Positions 24,501 to 36,500 of a DNA stretch of 64,000 nucleotides are shown here, one piece after another (the first letter of the stretch is position 1; each line of letters opens with the position of its first letter). This DNA comes from Caenorhabditis elegans (taxonomy: Eukaryota > Nematoda > Chromadorea > Rhabditida > Rhabditidae), in assembly GCF_000002985.6 (NCBI RefSeq), contig NC_003279.8, positions 14,508,001 through 14,572,000 of the forward strand, read 5' to 3'. The notes beneath the pieces were generated by a model. It saw only the letters and a list, made by a program, of their open reading frames with translations, made no database searches and was not told where the DNA came from. A program made the position numbers and the translations under genes.

Positions 24501-27500
24501 ACCATGCGAATCCAGTTTAGAAGCCTGCGTCTAAAATCCCGCAATTCTCGGAGATCAAACCGAAATGGGACATTGTGACACCACGGGACCTCTGAAATTG
24601 TAAATAAGTACCTTATAACCTAATTTATCATGTAATAACCTAGTTGATTTTAAGACTTACCTAGTATCTGTCCTAGTAGATCACTAAAACTGTAAAGGAC
24701 TTTAGTTGAAACTTTTCATTGTATCTAGAAGATCATATCGCCATTTGACCTAATTATCTGATTTTGCATGGTTAAGAGCGTGCTGACGTCACAATTTTTT
24801 TGGAAAAATATTCCCGCATTTTTCGTAGATCAAATTGTAATAAGACAGCCTGGCACCACGTGTGTGTATCTAGAATATTTCCTTGATCTCAAAAGCCCTT
24901 CTACTCCTCCCTTAGTACTTTCTCTCCATAGCTCCTAGAATCCTCGAGAGTTGGTTGGTCACATTATTAAGACATTGAATATCTCTCTCCTGTTCTCTCT
25001 ATCTTTGTGATATGGGACATCGAGAAAGAGTTGGCCATTGGCCAGTAGCAGCTGCCACCTTCTCTCTCTCCTCCCGTGTGCAAGCTTTATCCTTCCCGTC
25101 CCCGGGAGAAAGAGAGAGAGAGAGAGAGAGTATTCTTACTACACACATCACTCTCACTCATCACGACCACCATTCCGTCCATTCGTTCACACAACTTCAG
25201 CTTCTTTCTCCTCACGTATCGATTTATAGTGATTTATCACCTTTTAGCCGTCGAAATTTCGGATTTCTAGAGGTTTTGTGTGTAGATTTTGCTTTTTCTT
25301 GAATTCAGAGGGGCATTTATATCAAGTGTCTTCAAATTCTTAGGAACTCTATGAACTGCCACCTGTTTTGCAAAAATCTACACTTTCCTGAAATTTTTGG
25401 ACTTACAAGGGAAGTATTTCAACGTAATCCCGTACTCCTGAATAAAATCTATGTCATTTAGAAATTTACTTTCTAAATATACTCCTACAAAATATTTAGC
25501 GGCAGAGGAGCACTTTGAACTGGAAAAAATCGTCGTTCTGAAAACTTTTCGGTGCATTTTTTTTCGGCTTCATATGTGAATTTTTGAAGATTTTTCAATG
25601 ATTTCTAGAATGCTTACGAGCCGGAAAACATTTCGAATGTTTTTTTTTAATTTTCGAAAAAATCTAAACTTTTGCCATGGATCAAAAAATTTCAGATTTT
25701 TTCAAAACTTTTTAAAATACCAAAACAAATTCTGATTGTTTGCCGGCCTTTGATTATTTATTATTATTTTGCATACAAATCATAAAAATTTAAATTTTTT
25801 TTGCAAAAATTCACATTTGGAGCCATTTTACGGACCTCGAAAGTTGGGGAAAAATGCACTGGAACGTTTTCAGAGCGACTTTTTCCAGTTCAAACTGCTC
25901 CTCTGTCGCTAAATTTTTTTGTAGGGGCCTATTTAGAAGGCCTACTTCCAAATGGCATGCGTTTCATTCAGAAGTACAAGATTAAGTTGAAATACTTCCC
26001 TTGTTAGCTACATACATGCACCAATTTTTACTTTATCGAGCTTTGCAACAGGGGTGTGCGGCAAATTTGCCGAGCACGGCAAATTTCAAAAAAGTAGATT
26101 TGCCGAATTTGCCGAGCTCGGCAAATTTTGAGATTTGCCGCACACCCCTGCTTTGCAAGTTGTAACTTAATTCATTACTCTCAAATTTAAGCAGTAAGCT
26201 TTCCTTGGCTCATAATATTGTTCTAAATCAAAATTATAAATTTCTAAAAATTCCTGATAAATAATCTTTTAATCCTTTTTATTTCCCGTAATCTCTCCTC
26301 CCCAAGCCGCACTTCCAAAAGCTTCACCACCCTGACTTTTCCGGTCGCGGGAAATCCGGCTCTGTCTCATGATATCTATGGGAAAAAAGGGGAGAAAAGA
26401 GTGATGCTGATATAATAAATATAATATCAATATTTATCAAAAGTGCGGCTGTGGTCTACCCACAACAATGCAAATTTTCCAATATTTCCTCCTCTCAAAA
26501 ACGTTTTCCTCTCCTTTCCAGTAATACTAGTAGTAAAGAAAAATGTGTTCTTCTTCTTCTTCTCCCAATGCAACATACCCCCAGTACAATGGATGGCTTA
26601 TGAAACTATGAGAAAAACGATGAATTGGCTGCTAGGGAATTGGTGGACCCAAAGAAGAAAGAGCACAAGTTTTGCATATCACTATTGCTCTCGCCCTCTC
26701 TCTTTTTGGAAATGTAGCTCTGCTGGCAAGAGTGTTTGTCTCCGCACATCTCTTGTGTGTTCCCTTTTTAAACCGGATAGACTTCATGGCTAAAGGCTAA
26801 AGTGTTCTGTATATACCCCCACACACATGTTTTTTTTAGAATAGATGATTAAGGTTTTTGATTTAAGCCGTATACTTTTTGCGTTTGAAGTTTCTAGTAA
26901 AGTTTCTTACAAGTACTTGTCATATCATCATTATTAGTATATACCTTATGGTAAATATTAGTCAGTGACTATTAGTCACCCATCCTCTAATAGTATTGAA
27001 CAACGTTTTTTTTTTGTTATAGACGCTACTAGTTTAGTTTTGCCTCTGGAGTTTTTAAACCAAGATAATATGTTTTTTCCATTTTCGCAAAATCTCCATT
27101 TTTGCAATAATTGCATACTTACTTACAAAAAGTATATAGGCTCTTTTTGTTTCAATTAACCACAATTGTATTATCTAAAAAATATCATCTAAAAATTATT
27201 TTTTTGAATATAAGTATTGCAGTCATACATTTTAATAGAACATTCCTATTGGAATAATTTTATTTAGCTCACGAGTCGGCAAAAGCTACGTCCATGAAAG
27301 TGCGCTCTACTGTACAATGAGTACTGTAGTGTCATTGAATAGAGAACTTTCTGTAGAACAGTTTTACAATGCATCATTTAAAAAAAAATTGAGCCGTTTT
27401 CGAGGTAAATCCCATTTAAGATTGCGACTACTGTAGAAATTAATGCATTGCTCATATATATTTCACGAATTTCTGGAAAGTTAACTTAATAAATATAGAT

Positions 27501-30500
27501 AATACATGTTTTTCACGTTTTTTTTTCAAATTTGGAGGAGGGATAAACTAGCACATCTACACCTGGTGTCAGGCTGTCTCATTACATCTACAAAAGTTTG
27601 ATCTACAAAAAATGCGGGAATATTTTTTCAGAAAAAGTGTGACGTCAACACGGCCTTAAACATGCAAAATCATATGAAATGTCTGCGTCTCAACCACCCC
27701 CGCATTTTTTGAAGATCAAACCGAAATAAGACATTCTGACTCCATGTGCATCTATAAGTATAGAGTTAATTTAAACATCCACTGAACTTGTGAATTAAGT
27801 CCTATAGCACCCACATGCCAATCACAATATCCTCTGGAAAGTTGCATGGTCTGAACCTAAATTTCTCAAAATTTCAGTGTGTTTTATCTTTATTCTTATT
27901 TATCCCCCCCCCCCCCCCCATCTTCCAATCTATAAATCATATCGTTTCCAGGCCGCAAATCTCGGGTTCGGCATCGCGATATCAGGTGGTCGTGACAATC
28001 CACACTTCACATCAGGAGATCCAGTCGTTGTTATATCAGACGTCGTGCCGAACGGACCAGCTTGGGGACTTCTCCAGTGAGTTGTGTGTTTTGAACAGAG
28101 AAAGCAAGCCAGTGTAATTTTTACGTCTAAAAGTGGAAAATTTTGAAAAAATGTTTTTTTTAATTCACTGCTACTGAAACGCCATTTTCAAACTCAGCAA
28201 ATTTAATAAAAACGGTTGTTCAAAAAATTACAACATTTTGTTACAGTGTGTGTTTTTTGTACACTTCTACGACTTTAAAGGAGGGTGCATTTATTAGAAA
28301 TGATCTTGCCACGCGCTTCAAAATTCAATGGATGGCGCGTGGCGAGACCATTCCGAATAAACGCGCCCTCCTTTAAAGGTGGAGTACCGAAACTTGCTTT
28401 TTGGACCCAAAATGTTCCAAACTACCAAATTTCGTCGTAATGAGACGTTCTGAAAATTTCTCAAAAAAAAAAGAAGTTATGGCCGATCAACGTTTTGGGA
28501 TTAATGGTATATTTTTAGCTAAAATCTCAAATTTTGGCAACTTTTCAGTGTCACAATAAAAATTTTTTTTTTCCAACCGCTGCGACACTGAAAAGTAAGT
28601 TGCCAAAATTCGAGATTTTAGCTAAAATATGCCATTTTTTCCAAAACTTTGAGCGGTCATAACTTTTTTTTTGGAAATTTTCAAAACATCTCATTACGAA
28701 ATTTGATAGTTTTGGAACATTTTGGGTCTAAAAAAGCAAAATCTCAAATTTCGATACTCCACCTTTAAAGTCGTAGAAGTGTAGAAAATAATACACTGTA
28801 GATAAAACAACCGACCCAAAAATCCGACAAACTATTCAAAATCGGTTGTTATTATTAGTTTACTTCTAATTTCTACGTACCAAGTTCCATTTTTTTTACA
28901 GAGTAAATGATAGGATACTGTCCGCGAATCAAGTGTCATTCGAGAACATTGAGTACAGTAGTGCCGTCGATATTATCAAGAATAAGGATCACATTGATAT
29001 GGTCAGTTGAAATTTGATTTTTCTATTAAAAACATCTTCTTTATTAAAAATTTTCCAGATAGTGAAGCGACGAGTTGCAGTTCCAATGTTAGAATACGAG
29101 CAGAGAACCCTCAAGTTTACACTGTCAAAGTCTCGAAAAAAGGATGATTTCGGGATAGTTGTCGGATGCAAATTCTATATAAAAGAGATTCGAAATCCAA
29201 AACTAGCTGAGAAGGATCCAGGATTGAAGGAAGGAGATTCAGTGTTAAGGATCAACGGACAAAGTTTGGAAGGTGCCTCTTTGGAAGAAGTTAACAAATG
29301 GTTGGAGAGATCTCGTGACAAGCTGTGCCTAGTTATTCAAAGAGATGTTCGACGGGGTACATCTCGGTGGCCATCACAGAATACAGTTTACGAGAGAGTT
29401 GGAAGTGTTGCTGCAACGCCGAGGCACTCGCCAAGTCCAATGCTTCCACATATGCCGATTACTCAGAGGTATATATCCTAGTTTGCATATTTTTTGTATA
29501 TAAAACATAAAATATTAGTCTAGAACCGCTTTTGGTGTCAGAATGTCCAATTTTGGTTTGATCTACGTAGATCTACAAAAAATGCGGGAAAAGACACACA
29601 CAGAGTTCTCAACTGATTAACGTGCTGACGTCACATTTTTTGTAGATCAAACCGCAATGGGACACCTTGACATTAAGTGGTTTTTTTTTTCAAAAATCTA
29701 GTAATAGGTTTTCGATCAACCCGCTATATTCCAGAAACTCCCATGAATATGTGAATTCGCCACGTCATCGGTCGGATGGAAGTGTGGAACGGCGTGTTAG
29801 CTCCCCGGCAAACTCTCAATTATCCAACTTTAATGGAATGGCATCTTCCCAGATCACAACTCAAGATTACGACTGTTACACGCGTCAGCCATCACGGTCG
29901 ATTGATGCAAACGGAGTAGCAAATATCATGTTTCGGAAGGTACGTGGGGGGGGGGGGGGGGGGGGGGTATTATAGGTAGTTTGATCTATAAAAAAATGGG
30001 GGATTTTTTTCCCAAAAAATTGGTTTTTTTGCAGTTTTTAAATGACATTGAAGTAGCTGGGGTGGGCGGAAATTGCCGATTTGCCGGAAATTTTTTTTCC
30101 GGCAAATTGTCGGTTTGCCGATTTGCCGGAATTTATCAATTCCGGCAATTTGCTGATTTTCTAGAAATGTTCATTTTTTGAAAATTGCCTGTTTGTCGGA
30201 AATTTAAATTCCAGCAATTTGCCTATTAAAATTGAAATTTTGAAATTTCCAGAAAAAATAACAACAAATTTGCCGAAAATTTTCGGCAACTGCCGTTTTT
30301 TCCGGCAAGTTTGGTAAATTGGCAAACTGCTGATTTTCCGATTTGCCGGAAACGTCAACTCCGGCAATTTGCCGATTTGCCGGAAATTTCCATGTCGACA
30401 ATTTGCCGGAAATTTTCATTTTCAGAAAAGTGTCGATTTACCGGAAAATTTCATTTTCGGCAAGTTGCAGATTTGCCAGAAATTTTCATTTTCTGCAAAT

Positions 30501-33500
30501 TGCCGGCTTGCCGATTTGCCGGAAATTTTAAATTCCGGCAATGTGCCGATTTGCCGCAAATTATCATTTTCGGCAAATTGCTAATTTGCCAATTGCCGAA
30601 AATTATAAATCCCGCCAGTTTGCCAACTTTCCGGAAATTTTCATTTTTGGCAATTTGCCGATTTGCCGGAAACTTTAATTTTCGGCAAATTGCTAATTTA
30701 CCGATTTGCCGCAAATTATAAATTCCTGCAATTTGCCAATTTGCCGGAAATTTTGAATTCCGGCAATTTGCTGATTTGCCGCCCCTGTTAGAAAACACTT
30801 TATTTGGAAAATTGATTTTTAAAATTTTATCCAAAATTTTCCGACTTTTTTCCAAAAAAAAAAGCTTCGAGAATGTTTTCTCACCCTGAAAAATTCTTAA
30901 AATGTTTAATAGTCAGTTTTGTGGCCAAAAATTGCACAGAAAAATTGGGCAAAACGTGCTGTCAATTTATGCAGCTTACGTGGAGTCAGAATGTATTATT
31001 ACGGTTTGATCTACAAAAAATGCGGGAGTTGAGACACATACACCTCATCTGTTGAGCGTGCTGACGTCACAATTTGTTCTAGAAAAATTTTCCCGCATTT
31101 TTTTAGATCAAACTGCAATGACACCACATGTGAGCATGAGCTTCCAAAATAAGACATATCTAATTACACATTATACATCCCTTCAATTTCAGGTCGGCGG
31201 AAGTGTCGGAGTACGTGTAATTGGTGGTAACGAAGTGGGCATTTTCGTGTCAGCGGTTGCAGCCGACTCACCAGCCTCCCTTCACGGTGTCAGTTGTGGA
31301 GATCGAATTTTGGAGGTGAACGGGCGGAATATGCGGGGAGTGACACGAGAGTCCGCCGTACAACTGCTTCTAGGCCTCGACGATCGGGTCTCACTGAGAC
31401 TGGAACATGCCCGGCAAGATTTTGAACATGTCCGAGCCAACCAGCTCGGCGACAACTTTTACATTCGATCTCATTTTTCGCGCGAAAAACGAGATAAGGC
31501 AAGTCCACTGGAGCTGAGTATCAATGAAGGTGACATATTCCACGTGACGGATACATTATTCGGTGGGACAGTTGGTCTTTGGCAAGCTGCAAGGGTCTAC
31601 TCATCCAGTGAAAATAAGGGAGAACCTGTGAAAGGTGTGATTCCGAATCAAGCGACCGCCGAGCAAATTGCAAAGGAATGGAGGGTATATGTCGAGGCAA
31701 AGCAGGCAAAGAGCGGTGGAAGTGGGACACTGTTAAGACGGAAATTTGAGTCAAGAAGGACAAAGTCACTTCCGAAGAATATGATTTGTGATCCAACAGA
31801 ACTGAATCTACCACTCCCGGCCTACGAACGAGTGGCCCTCAACACCCCATCGTTCCATAGACCCGTAGTCCTATTCGGTCCGCTAGCCGACATAGCCCGT
31901 CACCAATTGCTCACCCAATTCTCCGCCAGATTTGGATCTCCAGAATCTGATGGTGGTGTGATCCGACTGAGTTCTGTGGATCATGTGATTGCATCTATGA
32001 AGCACTGTGTACTTGATATAAGTATCGAGTCTGTTGAACGTCTTCAGCTGGCACAATATGCGCCGATTGTCGTGTTTCTGGATGTTGACGGAAGATCCAA
32101 GATTCGAGAGATTCGGAAAAAGTGCAACGCACCACATTTGTCCTCAAGGTGAGTTGAAGTTTTTTTTGACACTATGTTTTGGTCAGAAAAAAATTTCAAA
32201 ATGAAAAAAGAATTCAAATTCTGGCAAAGCTTTAGCCCCCAAAAAGGGGACTAAATGGATTTTCTTCTAAAAAATCGGCTCCGCCCACTTCTGACTCAAA
32301 TTTTAAGACTAAAATTGTATTTTATAATTTTATAATCAATTGGAATAAAAAAAAACGGTAGACCCACTTTTTTAGAGGCAAAATTAGTAGTTTGGGCAGC
32401 AGCTTTTTATTTTTAGAAAATCGTTTTAAAAAATTCAAAAATTTTGGCTCCGCCCACTTCTGACTCAAATATTAAGACTAAAATAGTAACCTTTTAAACA
32501 GTTGAAAAAAAAAACAACGGTAAGCCCACTTTTCTTGTGGTAAAAGTAATAGATTGGGCAGTTTTTCACTTTTAGTAAAAAATTGTTTAAAAAATTTACA
32601 ATATTTGGCTCCGCCCACTTCTGTGTTGTGTTGACAATTTTTATTACTATAAAAACCGATAAGTCAAATTTTTTTGACAAACGTAGAAGTTTGGACAGTT
32701 TTCCAATTTTTAGAAAAATATAAATGTTTGAAAAATATTATTTCAAGCATTTTTGTCCAAAAAAAATCTCAATATTTGGCTCCGCCCACTTCTGGTTCAA
32801 ATTTTAATACCAAAAAAAAAAACGATAAACCCTTTTTTTTTTTGAAAAAAAGTAGTAGTCTGAAATTTGGGGAAAACACAGAAATGTCCGAACAAAATTG
32901 TTTCAGACATTTTTGCTTAAAAAAATCTCAATTTTTGGCTCCGCCCACTTCTGGCTCAAATTTTATTACTGAAAAATTATAAGCCCTTTTTTCTAACAAA
33001 AGTAGTAGTTTGGACAGTTTCACGTGGAGTCAGAAAGTCTCATTTCGTTTTGACCTTCGAAAAATGCGGGAAAAGAGACGCAGACATCTCATCTCGTTTC
33101 GCATGTTTAAGAGCGTGCTGACGTCACAATTTTTCTGGAAAAATATTCCCGCATTTTTCGTAGATCAAACCGCAATGAGACTGCCTGACACCACGTGCAG
33201 TTTTTTATTTTTTAGAAAAACAGAATATTAAAAAATTCAAAATTTCCAATATTAATTTTACAGAAAACTTGCTGAAAACGGAAACCAAATCAAAAAACAT
33301 CACTCCCATCTGCTCTCGGCAACAATCGATGCAACTCACGAGACGGGATGGTTCGATGCTCTTCGAGAACTCATCGGACACCTTCAACAACGTCGTCTCT
33401 GGATGCCCGAGTTTCCACCGAATCTTCCATTGGAAGATGTTCTTCTATTCCCACTGCCAAAGTGGGATGGTGATGTGGATTCGTTGAAGAGTGAGTACGT

Positions 33501-36500
33501 GGATTATCAGGATAGTCTACCGAGGAAAGGGGGGGAGAAGAAATGGGATTCTTCCCCATTACAAACCCCCGGTGATCTACCGAGTGAAATGCGCGAGTAC
33601 TCAACTATGCCAAGACCTCAACATCATCAGCTTGGCCAGGATTTTGGTGGGAATCGGAATAGGCAATCTTCGAATTCTCAGTCAACATTATCCACGTTTG
33701 TTACAACAGCTTCCTCGTCAAATCCTCCACGGCCACTTTTAACTCCGACTAGGGATGAATCAGCGTCACGGACTACAACTCCACATGGATATTATCATGT
33801 TAAGCAGGTAATATAATGTATGATTAGAAAATAGACTGCGGCTTAGGCTTGCGACTAGGCTTGGGCTTAGGCTTCAGTTATGGCTTAGGTTTAAGCTTAG
33901 GCTTAGGGTTAGGCATAGGTGTAGGCTTAGGCTTGGGCGTAGGCTTCAGCTATGGATTAGGCTTAGGCCTAGGTTAAGCTTCAGCTATGGCTTAGGCGTA
34001 CGTCCTGAGACTTAGCCTTAGTCCCCCCGGATTGGTGCTAGGGTTAGGATTATGCTCTTTCCGCAGGACTTGGCTTAATTATTGCAAGCCAAGCCATTCA
34101 GGCGGAGTCTATTTTGACACTTTCACTGTGTTTCACTACTCTACATTGTCTCTTATTCAGCATAGGTACGACTCCATAAAAAATAATTTTCAAAATGGTT
34201 CAGCCTAGATCTTGGTTTTTTTTTCATTTTCTATATGTTGTAACTCCGTTGTGTATCTTTCAGCTTCTGGACGATGACTCACTCTATCAGGATGCCCGTC
34301 TGGCTAACGAGATAGCGAATGCCAGGTTACGAGAAGAAGCGAAACTTCGTGAGGAACGAGTCAACCGACAGAGATCCGAGGTGTTGTGTTGTGCTTTGAT
34401 TGTAGAATTTTCAAAAAGCTGGAGCTTAGACTCAGGCTTGGGCTTAGGCTTAGGCTTAAGCTTATGCTTTGGCTTAGGCTTGGCGTCAGAGGCGAGCGTT
34501 AGCTCGCCACTGATTAATCATCGGAATTGGACATCATCAGAGTGATTATATTCATCAAAGGTCCCACTTTACTGGAGGGTTAATTTGATCGATATAAAAT
34601 TCCTATCTCATGTAAAGAAAGGTTCGAATTCTGTACCTATGAATGCTGCCGATATTTGAATTCCTGTCTCATGGGAAGAAGGCCTTTCTTGTGGAAAGAA
34701 CGGAGTTATAAAAAATATACGCAGGTACAGAATTTGAACTTTTCTTCCCATGAGATAGGAATTTGAATATTGGCATTCTATAACTTTACTAAGAAAAAAT
34801 ATCCCCAAAGGTTGCTCGCTTCCCCCAAATATTACGAAATCTCCAAGTTTCTCAGTAATCTATAGTTTTCATTTAGATTACTGAAAAATGTCCACAGATT
34901 ACTTTTGAGTTGCCTGAGAAGTCAAAGTAAAACGCAAGACGAGCTCAAATGTATTTTGATAAAAGTGGCTATTTAGGCTTAAGCCGCGCCATACCGCCGG
35001 TGTGTCATAAGGATTTCCACTATTTTATTCCAGTTGGGCACCCTAAGTCTAAATAGCTCATATTCTTTTCTTTTGCGCTCCAAGCGCAAGGAAAAACCTT
35101 CTTGTAACTTTTTAAGAGGGTTAGGCTTAAGCTTAGGCTCAGACTTGAATTTGAGCTTCAAGCTTTAAAAACTTCGATTCTCTTATAAAGATCCTAGTAG
35201 TTTCCCTGTGCTTCACCGAACAAGTTCGGCGCCCTCTATCCTACTTGGGCCTATGTTTTGGCTTACCTGTCAGGCCTTAGCGTAGGCCTTTACTCCACCT
35301 AGGCTTTGACATAGTCATCTAACTCTTTTCCCATTCCAGCTCTCCCCATCCAACATGCAACATCGTCTGGATAATACTACTCCGAGCAACTTTGACTTTT
35401 CAAACGGTAAGCCAGGTTTTTGAAGTAATTCTCCAAAACCCTCTATGAATTTCAGTTCAGCCATCAAATTCCAATCCGGTTCCTAACGGCCGTTACCACC
35501 CACTGACACCGTCCAGTATGACGTCATCATCCTCTGGAGCTTCTCGGACAGCAGGCCAAGGCCAACAACAGACTGCCCCACCACCAAGACCCCCGCCAGT
35601 GAACTCAGGGAACTCTAGTCCATATACACAGAGCTATATACGGAACAAGTGGAATAACGATGGAGCAATGGATGCACGAGGCGCAGAAAATCAGACACCT
35701 CCAGTGGTTCCAGCGAGGACTAATGGAAGTGCTTCACCGGCGAATGCGAGTATCTCGTTGACTGTCTCCAATGTTCCAACAGGGTCTTCAATGTGAGTTT
35801 TGAAGGAGCAAAAAAATTGATAGAAAATTGAATTCTTGATTTTTTTGTGATCTACACTAATCTTCTGCATCCTCTGTCCGCTGATCTACGCTCTCTACAC
35901 TTTTTCGCCTTTAAAATTTTAAACACGTGTAATTCAATGGAGACACCGTCTCCTCGGCGTCGAATTGGGCTGGGGCGCACTTGCTGACAACTTGGCGCAG
36001 CCTTACAGTTGAAAAATAAACTTTGTCGTTTTTTAGCGTTGAAACAACGAATTTTTTCGCAGATTTCGAACTTAATATTTGTTTATCAGCACAAAATAAA
36101 ACAAAAAACCATTAAAAGAGAAAACTTGGTCAAAAACTGAAGGAGGAGTAGGGATATTTAAAAAAAATCAACGGTAAAAATGGTGTTTCTCTGAAGAAAT
36201 CATATTTTTCTTGTATATTTCAAGTCACCCACCTTTGCGATCATCTTCTTCATCCTGAAGATAATTTTCAAAAGAAGCCTGGACTATAATTTTAGAATTC
36301 TAGCCTATTTTCCACGTAATTTCTGAATTTCGGAGAAATCCACAAAATGCGCAAGCAAAAACGCGAAATGCGCCAGAGTAAGCTGCCTCTTCGATGCCGA
36401 GGAGACTCTCAACTGACAAAGTGTAGTCCCATTACGGTTTGATCTACAAAAAATGGGGAATTTTTTGCCCAAAACATGTGGCGTCAGCACGCTCTTAGCC

